Positions 43,353 through 52,499 of a stretch of DNA of 64,000 bases are shown piece after piece. The notes beneath the pieces are model-generated. The model ran no database searches. It saw only the letters and a list, made by a program, of their open reading frames with translations, and was not told the origin of the DNA. Origin of the DNA: Tangfeifania diversioriginum (GTDB lineage: Bacteria > Bacteroidota > Bacteroidia > Bacteroidales > Prolixibacteraceae); assembly GCA_945873105.1 (NCBI GenBank), contig CAMCBW010000017.1:1-64000 (forward strand), in the 5' to 3' direction. Position 1 is the first letter of the stretch. Each line of letters starts with the position of its first letter. The position numbers and the translations under genes were made by a program.

Positions 43353-44651
43353 TTAGTCATCAATGGATTGGAACACCAGTTGTTTGAATTTCCAACCTGT
43401 TTCATCCCTGACGCTACCCTGGGTCTGTTTCATGATGATGCCGACGATTTTCTCCTTTGGATCTGCAAAATACTGGGTATTGAAATATCCGCCCCATTCA
43501 AATGTGCCGGTACTCCCTTGTCCACCTTTGTTTTGCCCAGTTTCGGTCAATACGGAAAAGGCGAGTCCAAAATTTTTCTCCGTTGCGTCCCCCCAGATTT
43601 TTCCGATCTGGTTGGCCAGTACCAGGTCGACGGTCGTCCTGCTCAGCAGCCTTACGCCGTTGTATTCACCGCCATTGAGGTACATTTGAAGGAACAGGGC
43701 ATAATCCCTGGCTGTGCTGGATAATCCCGCACCCCCGGCGAAAAATGTTTTGGCCCCTCTTACCGGGTAATCTGTGTCGTAAAAGGTGGCAGGATATTTT
43801 TTCCACTTCCCGCTTTCCTTGTATTGAACGGCCACCAGCCTGGATGCCTTTTCTTCCGGGAGATAGAAGTAGGTATCATTCATCCCGAGCGGATCAAAGA
43901 TGTGGCTCTTGAGGAACCGGTCAAAGGGCATTCCGGATACGATCTCGATGAGGTATCCCAGCACATCGAGCCCCTCGCTGTAGGTGAAATTTTCTCCCGG
44001 ATGGTGGTGCAGCGGAAGTTTTGCCAGTTTTTTCACATTCCCGGCAATGGTGATCTTCTCGGTGGTAAAGGCATCTGTGATACCTGCCTTCTTGTAAATC
44101 AGCTTAAACCGTTCGTCCCCGTCAATGACCCCATAGCCAATTCCTGAAGTATGGGAAAGCAGGTTCCGGATGGTGATTTCCGATTTGACAGGTTCGCTTC
44201 TCCAGGTGGTATCACTGTATTGAAACGATTTAAGCACCTGCTGATTCTTGAACTCTGGAATGTATTTGGATATCGGATCATCCAGCCTGAATTTCCCCAT
44301 CTCCCAGAGCATCATCACGGCTGTGGCGGTGATGGCCTTGGTTTGGGAGGCGATCCTGAAGATGTCATCACGCTTCATTTTGCGTCCCTTCTCATTCTCT
44401 GCCATCCCGAAAGCCTTCCAGTGGATGATCTTCCCGTTGCGGACCACCAGGGACACCACCCCGGGCAGGTTTTCTTCCCTGACTGCCTCCTCACACATTT
44501 GGTCAATAAGTGCCAGCCGCTCCGGAGAGACCCCGACGCTCTCGGGTGAAGCCTCCTCAAGGGCAGGTGATTTCCTGACTGATTTTGTCTGGGCGTTTAC
44601 GGCAGTCAACCCTGCAAACAAGATGATTGTGGCAAGAATAAGCTTTTTCAT
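43353..44651 (-). CDS. Serine hydrolase of the class C beta-lactamase family
   Basis: The 432-residue secreted protein has a signal peptide (KKLILATIILFAGLTAVNAQ) and the nucleophile motif S102-Q-T-K105 (IASQTKAITA). The second motif is Y-S-E in FTYSEGLDVLGYLIE, where true beta-lactamases have YxN, and a GQGSTGTFEWGGYFNTQY segment lies near the KTG position. These features fit an esterase or D-amino peptidase-like enzyme (EstB/PBP4* type) rather than antibiotic resistance. It is a single gene on the minus strand. The substrate is unknown. Confidence 0.85.
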   Translation of the reverse strand: MKKLILATIILFAGLTAVNAQTKSVRKSPALEEASPESVGVSPERLALIDQMCEEAVREENLPGVVSLVVRNGKIIHWKAFGMAENEKGRKMKRDDIFRIASQTKAITATAVMMLWEMGKFRLDDPISKYIPEFKNQQVLKSFQYSDTTWRSEPVKSEITIRNLLSHTSGIGYGVIDGDERFKLIYKKAGITDAFTTEKITIAGNVKKLAKLPLHHHPGENFTYSEGLDVLGYLIEIVSGMPFDRFLKSHIFDPLGMNDTYFYLPEEKASRLVAVQYKESGKWKKYPATFYDTDYPVRGAKTFFAGGAGLSSTARDYALFLQMYLNGGEYNGVRLLSRTTVDLVLANQIGKIWGDATEKNFGLAFSVLTETGQNKGGQGSTGTFEWGGYFNTQYFADPKEKIVGIIMKQTQGSVRDETGWKFKQLVFQSIDD

Positions 44652-45065
44652 GGATAATGGTTTGTAGTATCGTCCGGTTAATGCTGATTATGATAAAGTT
44701 AAAGAGTTATGCAATAATAATGAATTTAATCGTATCATGGTAATTGGAAGAAAGAATGTCCGAATGGTTTATGCGGGTGGGCCAATAGGGCAAACTCCTC
44801 CGACCCCTGGATGATGAGTGGAAGATCTAACCCATTTTGAGTTTCCATTGAATGAAGCATAAATTGTGTGTGAATGGTAAAAAATGATGCCCGGAGTTGC
44901 CAAACCATCCGCTGATTTATCAATCTTGTTCAAATTTTTAATACGTTTACAGAAGCCTTAGAATCGGGTAAAGGATCGGTTTTCAACTTAGCTGGTAAAG
45001 ATGATTGATACGATCTGTTTCCATCCGTTCGATGGTTCCGGTTCAATCATTTAACTACTTTCAAC
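44652..45065. other. Divergent intergenic region, no gene seen
   Basis: About 410 bp lie between the serine hydrolase (minus) and the oxidoreductase (plus). No hairpin, repeat or convincing coding frame was recognised. A TACGTTTA near 44940 resembles a -7 element but lacks a well-spaced TTG. Confidence 0.35.
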
Positions 45066-46394
45066 ATGCAAAATTCACGCAGAAAATTCCTCAGAAATCT
45101 TTCGGCAACTGCCGTGGCTGCCCCGCTTATCCTTCAATCATGCGGCTGGCCAAATTCCAATCAAAACAAAACAGTTACCCTTGGTCTCATTGGGATGGGC
45201 ACACAAGGGCGCGGACTGATGCGCAATTTCATGGGACGTCGCGACGTCAGGATTGTTGCCGTTTGTGATGTGGATACCACACGCAGGGAACATTACCAAA
45301 AAATAGCCAACGATTTTTACAAAAACGACGAATGCAAAGCATACGCTGATTTCCGTGAGATCATCAACCGCAAAGACATTGATGCCGTCGTCATCGCCAC
45401 ACCGGATCACTGGCACGCCATTCCAATGCTTGCCGCACTTCGGGCAGGAAAAGATGTCTATTGTGAGAAACCTCTGACACACAATATCCACGAAGCCGTC
45501 GAAGTGATGAAGGCCGTGGAGGAAAATGGCAGGATCCTGCAAACGGGTTCCATGCAGCGTTCGAGCAATGAGTTCCGCGTGGCATGCGAACTGGTACAAA
45601 ATGGCGTGATTGGCCAAATCAGTCATGTCGAATGCAGCTTCGGTGGTCCGGGTATCCCATGCGATCTTCCTGAAGAACAAATGGAGCCCGGATTAAACTG
45701 GGAGATGTGGTGTGGTCCCGGACCGCTTCGTCCGTACAATTCAGTCCTGAGTCCGCGCGGTGTGCACGACTTTTTCCCGAACTGGAGGCGTTACAAGGAG
45801 TATGGCTCTGGTAGTGTCGGCGACTGGGGAGCACACCATATCGATATCGCCCAGTGGGGTCTTGGAATGGACAACAGCGGCCCTGTGGAGGTCATTCCAC
45901 CTGAGGATGAGAAGGCGACTTCAGGATGCAAATTTGTTTATGCCAGCGGCATTACGCTGGAGCACAAAAATGACGGTTTCGGCGTTCATTTCTTTGGTTC
46001 CAAAGGAGAGGTGAAGGTCAACAGGGGCAAATTAGTGCTGATCGTTGAAGGTAAAACCATTGCCGAATTTACCGATGTCCAGAAAAAAGAGGGTAAAATC
46101 AAGTTGGCCGACGAGGTAAAGAAAGCGGAAGAGGCCTACCTGCAAAATGCAAAGATTCAACTTTACAGGAGCAAAAATCACATCAACGATTTCATGGAGT
46201 GCCTCAAGAGCCGCAAGAAGCCTATTACCAGTGAGATCGTTGGCGCCCATAGTGCCATCTGCTGCCACCTGATGAACCAGTCCTATTACCACCACGCTCG
46301 TTTTACATGGGATCCTGCCAAATGCGAATTCACCGGAGGTACCGGCGACCCGAAATGGCTCACCCGTGAATACCGGAGTCCCTGGATGGTTTGA
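45066..46394 (+). CDS. Gfo/Idh/MocA-family oxidoreductase, Tat-exported
   Basis: The 442-residue protein has a twin-arginine signal (NSRRKFLRNLSATAVAAPLI) followed by a possible lipobox (ILQSCGW). The Rossmann fold starts VTLGLIGMGTQGRGLMRNF, then the family motif GKDVYCEKPLTHN, and a C-terminal substrate domain with WRRYKEYGSGSVGDWGAHHI. These NAD(P)-dependent enzymes act on sugars or inositols. Exported members are common in Bacteroidota and are proposed to act on glycans with a tightly bound cofactor. It appears to be monocistronic. Confidence 0.88.
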   Translation: MQNSRRKFLRNLSATAVAAPLILQSCGWPNSNQNKTVTLGLIGMGTQGRGLMRNFMGRRDVRIVAVCDVDTTRREHYQKIANDFYKNDECKAYADFREIINRKDIDAVVIATPDHWHAIPMLAALRAGKDVYCEKPLTHNIHEAVEVMKAVEENGRILQTGSMQRSSNEFRVACELVQNGVIGQISHVECSFGGPGIPCDLPEEQMEPGLNWEMWCGPGPLRPYNSVLSPRGVHDFFPNWRRYKEYGSGSVGDWGAHHIDIAQWGLGMDNSGPVEVIPPEDEKATSGCKFVYASGITLEHKNDGFGVHFFGSKGEVKVNRGKLVLIVEGKTIAEFTDVQKKEGKIKLADEVKKAEEAYLQNAKIQLYRSKNHINDFMECLKSRKKPITSEIVGAHSAICCHLMNQSYYHHARFTWDPAKCEFTGGTGDPKWLTREYRSPWMV

Positions 46395-46502
46395 TAGCAA
46401 GATTCCAGTATTTTATCTATGAAATGTTCTTAATGATCCGTTATACATTGATAATGTTTTGTTAAAATATCCACAAGTCCTTTAAAATTTGGTACAGAAT
46501 AG

Positions 46503-46510
46503 TACTTTTG
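46503..46510 (+). promoter_or_regulatory. -7-like element overlapping the start of the metal locus
   Basis: TACTTTTG matches TAnnTTTG. With normal spacing the transcript would begin at about 46516, at or just past the GTG used as start in this annotation. Either the mRNA is leaderless or translation begins at a later codon. Confidence 0.35.
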
Positions 46511-46514
46511 GCAT

Positions 46515-46985
46515 GTGACAATTCTCAGAAAAATAGTGGTAATTGGACTTTCGGTTATATTTTTGTTCTTATCAACCGGAGTGATGCTGTATCAAACTCA
46601 TTGTGAATGTTTGGGAAGTAGCGGCGTTTCATTGTTTGCAGCCCATGAACTGAGTGACCATACTGCTTCTGAATGCGACTGCTGTTCTACAGAATCGAAA
46701 CCTGCCATCCCAAACTTGGATACAATACAACAAGAATGCGGTTGCGTACCACTGGTTGTTATTTACCTTAAATTATCCAGCCATTCGGACGATGACTCAC
46801 CGCTTGAGTATTCATTGGCAAAAAAAATCACTCTTCAGAATATTGCTGTTATTGAAACAGTTGAACAATTACTTCCAGAAAAATTATTCGTTCACTTCAC
46901 AAATTACAAACCACCCCTTACCAAAAAGGTTGGACGTACCTTGGTTAATTTCTTAAAACAATATAAGATAGCCCTTTTCGCATAA
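46515..46985 (+). CDS. HYC_CC_PP-family small Cys-rich protein
   Basis: The 156-residue protein has an N-terminal signal/membrane segment (RKIVVIGLSVIFLFLSTGVM). It is followed by the family landmarks: a first Cys cluster YQTHCECLG, a second ECDCCSTES, then ECGC and the C-terminal NYKPPLTKK. The Cys pairs suggest metal or redox binding in the periplasm. Members typically precede TonB receptors and HMA proteins, as here. The start codon is GTG; an ATG is not available in frame nearby. The role is unproven, and a metal-sensing or delivery function is inferred from the company it keeps. Confidence 0.7.
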   Translation: MTILRKIVVIGLSVIFLFLSTGVMLYQTHCECLGSSGVSLFAAHELSDHTASECDCCSTESKPAIPNLDTIQQECGCVPLVVIYLKLSSHSDDDSPLEYSLAKKITLQNIAVIETVEQLLPEKLFVHFTNYKPPLTKKVGRTLVNFLKQYKIALFA

Positions 46986-47042
46986 TCAGGTTTTAACATT
47001 TCGTGTTTACAATCAGATTATGAATATTTCAATATTATTGAA

Positions 47043-49250
47043 GTGAAAAGAGCTATTGTTTTGCTTTTAATATTTCTATCGGTGTATGGTTATGCGAATC
47101 CGATTAAAGGAAAGGTGTTCGGACTCGAAAACGGGGTGAAGAGTATTTTGCCCGGTGCTAATATTTATTGGGCCGGCACTAAATCCGGAACAATTGCCAA
47201 TGAGAACGGCGAGTTTTGTATTCAATCTGTGAAGGATAACAATCTACTGGTTTTTAGCTTTGTAGGATTTGAAACCGACACCATTGAATGGAATGGACTG
47301 GAAATGATTGATGCTGTTCTGAATATGAGTACTGAACTTGAACAAGTTACTGTTATTCATAAGAAAAAAGGAACATCCATTTCCCGTATCAATCCCGTTT
47401 ATACAACACACATCCATGGGGCCGAATTGCAAAAAGCAGCCTGCTGCAACCTTTCTGAGAGTTTTATGACCAATCCTTCGGTCGATGTTTCCTACAACGA
47501 CGCGATAACTGGCGCCAAACAGATTAAACTGTTGGGGCTTGATGGTACTTATTCACAATTACAAACCGAAAATTTTCCGAATTTAAGAGGATTGGCAACC
47601 AATTACGGATTAACATATATTCCAGGTCCGTGGCTCGAATCCATTCAGGTTTCGAAAGGGGCAGCATCTGTGGTGAATGGTTATGAATCTATTACAGGAC
47701 AAATAAATGCCAATTTTAAAAAACCGGACGGTATTGAAGCCTTTCATTTTAGTGCATTTGCCTCAGCAGAAGGAAGAACAGAGCTAAACACAAACTTCTC
47801 GGCGAAACTTTCAGAAAAGAAATCAATGGCATTTTTTATTCATCATTTTAACTTTCAAAGCCGAATGGATGATAATATGGATGGTTTTCTGGATGAGCCG
47901 CTGAACAAGCAAATTCACCTGTTTAACCAGTGGAAATACACCTCTGGAGATGGCTTTATGCTTCATTCCGGGATTCACTACCTGAAAGAAGATCGGGTTG
48001 GAGGGCAGGTGGACTTCAGGAAAGATATGGAGCGGAATACGTCAAATCCATATGGGGTAAACGTGCAAAACGAACGCTTTGAAGGATATGTAAAGGTTGG
48101 TAAAGATTTCATCGGATCAAGGCATAGCCTTGCATTTATTTCGAATTTTACCTTCCACAAAATGGGTTCGTATTATGGCCTGAACAATTATTCGGGAGAC
48201 GAATACACCATGTATGGGAATTTGGTCCATACATTTTCAATCGACAGGATGAATGTACATTCCTTAAATTCAGGGATCAGTATAATTGCTGATCAGGCGA
48301 ATGAAATTCTCAACCAAAATTCGATTGAAGCAAATGAATCCGTTCCCGGTGTGTTTAGCGAATACACCTATAAACCTAGCCTAAAGCTGACCCTGATGGC
48401 AGGGCTGCGTGTCGATTTTCACAATACATTCGGCGCATTTGTAACCCCTCGTGTTCATTTGAGATATGGGCCTAACGAGTTTCTTAACTTTAGGATTTCT
48501 TCCGGGAAAGGTTTTAGGTCTCCACGCATCCTTGCCGAAAATAGTTTTCTGCTCGCCAATTCGCGTTCTCTGAATTTTACTGAAAGCAAAATTCTGGAAG
48601 AAGCCTGGAATTATGGTGCGAGCATAAATTTGAAAATACCATGGACAGAAAGGCCAATACATCTAAATGCCGAATATTTTAGGACTGACTTTATAAACCA
48701 ATTAGTTGTAGATCGTGAAAGTTCGGCCACTCAAATTTTATTTACTTCCTTGGATGGCATCTCCTTTGCCAATAGCTACCAACTGGAACTTCAGTACGAA
48801 TTGCTTCCCAGGCTCGATATTACCGCTGCTTATCGGTTGAACGATGTAATGCAAACCATTAATCATGAGTTGGTTCGCAAACCTCTAACCAGTAAATACA
48901 AAGGGCTGATTACCCTCAATTATTCTGACCGGTTGAAAAAATGGATGTTCGATTTTAACACCCAACTTAATGGCGGTGGGCGCTTACCAATTGTACCTGA
49001 CAGTCAATTAGATTCACCAACCGAATTCCCTGCTTTCGCTGTGGTGAATGCCCAGATAACCAAGTACTTTAGATACTGGAACCTTTATGCCGGGGCCGAA
49101 AACTTCCTGAATTATACCCAGGAACATCCGATTTTAGATCCCGAACATCCTTTTGGAAATGAGTTTGACGCAACCCGTATTTGGGGACCTGTTATGGGAC
49201 GCAGATTCTATGCTGGTATCAGAATTACACTAAATCATAAAACAAAATAA
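47043..49250 (+). CDS. TonB-dependent receptor of the metal-associated type
   Basis: The 735-residue receptor, with a GTG start, has a signal peptide (RAIVLLLIFLSVYGYANP) and a carboxypeptidase-D-like domain (about 20-100). A plug with the unusual Cys pair QKAACCNLSESFMTNPSVDV and SIQVSKGAASVVNGYESITG follows, then a 22-strand-type barrel ending FYAGIRITLNHKTK. It is smaller than SusC and lacks its YGTxKKxDLTG region, fitting a metal or metallophore transporter. It lies between an HYC_CC_PP gene (57 bp upstream) and an HMA gene (91 bp downstream), so copper or another soft metal is the likely cargo (inference). Confidence 0.85.
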   Translation: MKRAIVLLLIFLSVYGYANPIKGKVFGLENGVKSILPGANIYWAGTKSGTIANENGEFCIQSVKDNNLLVFSFVGFETDTIEWNGLEMIDAVLNMSTELEQVTVIHKKKGTSISRINPVYTTHIHGAELQKAACCNLSESFMTNPSVDVSYNDAITGAKQIKLLGLDGTYSQLQTENFPNLRGLATNYGLTYIPGPWLESIQVSKGAASVVNGYESITGQINANFKKPDGIEAFHFSAFASAEGRTELNTNFSAKLSEKKSMAFFIHHFNFQSRMDDNMDGFLDEPLNKQIHLFNQWKYTSGDGFMLHSGIHYLKEDRVGGQVDFRKDMERNTSNPYGVNVQNERFEGYVKVGKDFIGSRHSLAFISNFTFHKMGSYYGLNNYSGDEYTMYGNLVHTFSIDRMNVHSLNSGISIIADQANEILNQNSIEANESVPGVFSEYTYKPSLKLTLMAGLRVDFHNTFGAFVTPRVHLRYGPNEFLNFRISSGKGFRSPRILAENSFLLANSRSLNFTESKILEEAWNYGASINLKIPWTERPIHLNAEYFRTDFINQLVVDRESSATQILFTSLDGISFANSYQLELQYELLPRLDITAAYRLNDVMQTINHELVRKPLTSKYKGLITLNYSDRLKKWMFDFNTQLNGGGRLPIVPDSQLDSPTEFPAFAVVNAQITKYFRYWNLYAGAENFLNYTQEHPILDPEHPFGNEFDATRIWGPVMGRRFYAGIRITLNHKTK

Positions 49251-49341
49251 CAAATGAAATACCCACGAGAAAATTTTCACCCCACCGAAAATGAATATCT
49301 GGGTATTCCATCAGACCATTAAAAAAAACAATTATATACTG

Positions 49342-49683
49342 ATGAAAACGATTATTCAATTGATTTTACTTTGCAATGTTGCGGTTCTGTTTTTGGCCGA
49401 AGTAAAGGCGCAGGAACCGAAAACCGATTTATTAACAGTTTGTTACAAAACAACAATGGACTGTCAAAACTGCCAGGCGACCCTAACCAATTATTTGAAA
49501 TTTGAAAAGGGGGTGAAAGATCTGAAAGTTGACCTAAAATCCAATACCATCAAAGTAGTATACAAGTCAGGGAAAAATACTCCTGAAAATTTGGTCAAGG
49601 GAATTAAAAAACTTGGGTATGAGGCCAATCCGCTTTCTGAAAAGGAGTATAAAATCTTGATTGAGGAGTCTCCAGGAAAGTAG
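49342..49683 (+). CDS. Exported heavy-metal-associated (HMA) domain protein
   Basis: Starting at MKTIIQLILLCNVAVLFLAE (a signal peptide, 49342) the protein has 113 residues. It consists of one ferredoxin-like HMA domain with the metal-binding MDCQNC motif, then VKDLKVDLKSNTIKVVYKSG and KGIKKLGYEANPLSEKEY. It should bind a soft metal ion (Cu+, or possibly another metal) in the periplasm and could pass it to or from the TonB receptor encoded just upstream. The in-frame extension to 49291 adds only polar residues before the signal peptide and is not used. Confidence 0.85.
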   Translation: MKTIIQLILLCNVAVLFLAEVKAQEPKTDLLTVCYKTTMDCQNCQATLTNYLKFEKGVKDLKVDLKSNTIKVVYKSGKNTPENLVKGIKKLGYEANPLSEKEYKILIEESPGK

Positions 49684-49934
49684 ATTTTACTGTTGTATGT
49701 TCGAACCGTCGTCTAAGACGGTGGTTAGAACATTATTGGGCGCGCCTGCAAAATTAACCACCTTCGGCCGTCTTTCGAGTTCAGGCCATAATTATTTGAA
49801 TTTTATATACTTATATCCTTCACCAAAGGTTCAATAATCTCTGGTGCAGGGTGGTCTTTTACTCCGGCGTGTCCATATTGGGGATAAAAACAAAACACTT
49901 TACAAGCGTTTATAAGCCGTTTACCAATAAACGT

Positions 49935-49958
49935 GGGAAAAGCGTTAAACCAGACCAC
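49935..49958 (+). repeat. 24-bp direct repeat, left copy
   Basis: The sequence GGGAAAAGCGTTAAACCAG continues with ACCAC. The same 24 bases, with one mismatch (G for T at position 11), occur at 52474-52497. The two copies flank the tandem-hydrolase gene and its promoter. Confidence 0.6.
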
Positions 49959-50077
49959 CTTCTGCCGATTTTAGTCAACTAGCTTATCTTCTTAACAATC
50001 AACAAAGTGAAGGGATCAAGGTTCTCCAGCAGATACTGGTCAATTTGACCGAATTTTGCAAGATTGCTTATTCTTAG
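49949..50077 (+). pseudogene. Unrecognised 42-codon open stretch, possible gene remnant
   Basis: After a TAA, the frame reads TRPPSADFSQLAYLLNNQQS, then EGIKVLQQILVNLTEFCKIA and a stop. Composition and periodicity look protein-like (amphipathic helices), but no start codon, promoter or family is evident. It may be the 3' remainder of a lost gene, placed just inside the left copy of the 24-bp repeat. Confidence 0.2.
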
Positions 50078-50131
50078 TTTGCCCGAAAAACCTCCGCTTA
50101 CCCTTGAAATAATAGATAACAAGCAAATTTG

Positions 50132-50139
50132 TATCTTCG
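50132..50139 (+). promoter_or_regulatory. -7 element of the tandem-hydrolase gene
   Basis: GTATCTTCGC contains TATCTTCG, with one mismatch to TAnnTTTG and the G/C flanks common in Bacteroidota promoters. The predicted start near 50146 leaves a 20-nt leader before the ATG at 50166 and rules out the longer frame from 50064. Confidence 0.45.
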
Positions 50140-50165
50140 CTTGGATCGAACTAACGCTAATTAAT

Positions 50166-52382
50166 ATGAGACAGCTACTTCATCATGTAATTCATAAGTA
50201 CTCGGGTTTATTCAAAATCATTTTCACTTTATTATTGGTCATGTTGCTGGCTAATGAAAGAATGAACGCCCAGAATGAACTTGATGTGATTCGGAATAAC
50301 TGGCTTCAGTACAGTGATGCTCCCAACTCATTGTATCATCATCTTGCGAGACAGGCCTTTAATCTTCTCAAAGAGAGAACTGATGCGGTTTCCGGACTGA
50401 ATACCTTATCCGGTTGGCAGCAACGACAGAATTGGGTGAAGAAAACACTGTTAGATATAGTTGGACCATTTCCTGAAAAGACACCATTAAATGCAAAGAT
50501 CCAAAGGAGAATAGAAAAGGATGGTTACAGGATTGAGCATATAGTTTATGAATCTCAGCCGGGATTTTACGTAACATCCTCCATGTTCATTCCCGATGGA
50601 CTTATGAAAAGGAGTAAAGCTCCTGTTGTTATATACTGCAGCGGTCATACGGAAGAAGGGTATCGTAGCGCAATATACCTGCATGTTATTGTAAATCTGG
50701 TAAAGAAAGGTTTCATCGTGTTTGCATTTGATCCTGTTGGTCAGGGGGAGCGGCTGGAGTATTTTGATCCAAAAACCGGCAAATCAATAGTTGGCGGACC
50801 TACCATGGAACATTCTTATCCCGGTGCTCAGGCTTTTATTACTGGTAGTTCAGAGGCACGGTATATGATTTGGGATGGCATCAGGGCTGTTGATTATCTC
50901 CTTACCAGGAAAGAGGTTGATCCTGCCAGAATAGGAATTACAGGACGGTCGGGAGGCGGGACCCAATGTGCATATATTGCTGCAATGGACGATCGTATCT
51001 ATGCCGCTGCTCCCGAAAACTATCTGACCAATTTCACCAGGCTGCTGCAGACCATCGGACCTCAGGATGCAGAACAAAATATGTTTAACGCCATCATCAG
51101 AGGTATCGATCATGGGGACTTTATGCTGGTCCGGGCGCCTAAACCAGCCCTGATGGTCACAACCACACGCGATATGTTCAGCATTCAAGGCGCTTTGGAA
51201 ACCGAAAAGGAGGTTGCAGCTATCTATAAAGCATACGGGAAAGAGGATAATTTTAGCAGGGTAGAGGATGATGCGCCTCATGCATCAACCAAAAAGAACA
51301 GGGAAGCCATGTATGCTTTTTTCCGGAAACATCTGAATAATCCAGGCAATTCAAATGATGAGGAAACGCAGCCATTTACTCCTGAAGATGTGCGGGTAAC
51401 TGCCACAGGCCAGGTATCAACATCGCTTGGAGGAGAAACTGTTTTCAGTTTGAACAGGAGGGAGACAGAAAAACGGATTAATGAGTTGCAAGCTTCAAGG
51501 GGTGATCTGACAAGGCATCTTCCGGAGGTATTGAATTCTGCTAAAAAGCTTTCGGGATATCAGGAACCGTCATTAATAAATAACTCTGTGTTGACAGGTC
51601 GTATTCAAAGGGAAGGATATATGATCGAAAAGTACTTTGTAAAAGGTGAGGCTGATTATATTATTCCATACCTGTTAATGAAACCTGATAAGCCAAATAG
51701 TAAAGCCCTGATATATCTTCATCCTTCCGGCAAGGCTACCGAAGCATCAAAAGGAGGTGAGATTGAATGGTTCGTCATGAATGGTTTTACTGTTTTGGCT
51801 CCTGATATCATTGGAGTTGGAGAAATGGGTCCGGGTATTTTTAAAGGGGATGCATATATTGAGGGCAGTTCCCATAATTTATGGTATGCTTCGATGCTTA
51901 TCGGAAGAAGCATTGTCGGAATAAGAGCCGGTGATGTTGTCAGACTATCCAGATTATTAAAGAATGATACCGGAATAAAAGATATTTATGGTTTTGCCAG
52001 TAAGGAAATGGCGCCGGTATTGTTGCATGCTGCAGCATTTGATTCTTTCATTACACATGTTGCACTTATAGAACCATATTCATCATACAGTTCTATTGTT
52101 TTGAACCGCTTTTATAAGCCTTCATTTATTCTCAATACCGTTCCAGGAGCCCTTAAAGCGTATGATCTTCCTGACCTTGCTGCCAGCCTTGCCCCAAGAA
52201 AGCTTTTAATGGCAGGCGTCACAGATGGAAATGGCAAAAGCACTGATGTTGAAAGCATCAATAAAGATCTTGCCATTATCAAAACTGCTTATCAATACAG
52301 GAATGCAGATAACCAACTGAAGATCGTAGCCAAAGAGGCAACAGATAAATCATATGATCTTTATTTGGAGTGGTTAAAATAA
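50166..52382 (+). CDS. Tandem alpha/beta hydrolase (acetyl-xylan-esterase-like)
   Basis: The 738-residue exported protein starts at MRQLLHHVIHKYSGLF, followed by a hydrophobic signal. Its first alpha/beta-hydrolase domain (about 60-400) has the oxyanion/entry region VVIYCSGHTEEGYRSAIYLH, the nucleophile elbow GITGRSGGGTQ (Ser near 262) and a late DDAPHAS His. The second domain (about 480-735) keeps the fold (KALIYLHPSGKATEA, VLAPDIIGVGEMGPG) but has GFASKEMAPVLLHA where GxSxG is expected, so it is probably non-catalytic. Family members deacylate or de-esterify plant or algal glycans; the substrate is unknown. Confidence 0.75.
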   Translation: MRQLLHHVIHKYSGLFKIIFTLLLVMLLANERMNAQNELDVIRNNWLQYSDAPNSLYHHLARQAFNLLKERTDAVSGLNTLSGWQQRQNWVKKTLLDIVGPFPEKTPLNAKIQRRIEKDGYRIEHIVYESQPGFYVTSSMFIPDGLMKRSKAPVVIYCSGHTEEGYRSAIYLHVIVNLVKKGFIVFAFDPVGQGERLEYFDPKTGKSIVGGPTMEHSYPGAQAFITGSSEARYMIWDGIRAVDYLLTRKEVDPARIGITGRSGGGTQCAYIAAMDDRIYAAAPENYLTNFTRLLQTIGPQDAEQNMFNAIIRGIDHGDFMLVRAPKPALMVTTTRDMFSIQGALETEKEVAAIYKAYGKEDNFSRVEDDAPHASTKKNREAMYAFFRKHLNNPGNSNDEETQPFTPEDVRVTATGQVSTSLGGETVFSLNRRETEKRINELQASRGDLTRHLPEVLNSAKKLSGYQEPSLINNSVLTGRIQREGYMIEKYFVKGEADYIIPYLLMKPDKPNSKALIYLHPSGKATEASKGGEIEWFVMNGFTVLAPDIIGVGEMGPGIFKGDAYIEGSSHNLWYASMLIGRSIVGIRAGDVVRLSRLLKNDTGIKDIYGFASKEMAPVLLHAAAFDSFITHVALIEPYSSYSSIVLNRFYKPSFILNTVPGALKAYDLPDLAASLAPRKLLMAGVTDGNGKSTDVESINKDLAIIKTAYQYRNADNQLKIVAKEATDKSYDLYLEWLK

Positions 52383-52473
52383 ATTACCGGAGTTTCAATT
52401 AACCAAATACTGGGAACAAATTTATGAATTAATCACTTCTATTGGACAAACTATCTGGCAGAGTAAGTATATT

Positions 52474-52497
52474 GGGAAAAGCGGTAAACCAGACCAC
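52474..52497 (+). repeat. 24-bp direct repeat, right copy
   Basis: GGGAAAAGCGGTAAACCAG followed by ACCAC matches 49935-49958 with one mismatch and the same orientation. It lies immediately before the 42-bp-period satellite. Confidence 0.6.
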
Positions 52498-52499
52498 GC

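Larger units (their letters stand above)
49684..50131. other. Intergenic region with hairpins and a repeat copy
   Basis: It contains a small hairpin ACCGTC-GTCTAA-GACGGT near 49706-49724 and a GTGGTCT/AGACCAC pair bracketing about 110 bp (49851-49958). It also holds one copy of a 24-bp repeat shared with 52474 and an open 42-codon stretch at 49949-50077. No complete gene is seen. Confidence 0.4.

Noticed and set aside
43353-44651. Antibiotic-resistance beta-lactamase
   Set aside because: The YSE motif in place of YxN and the protein's overall features match esterase-like family members rather than class C resistance enzymes.
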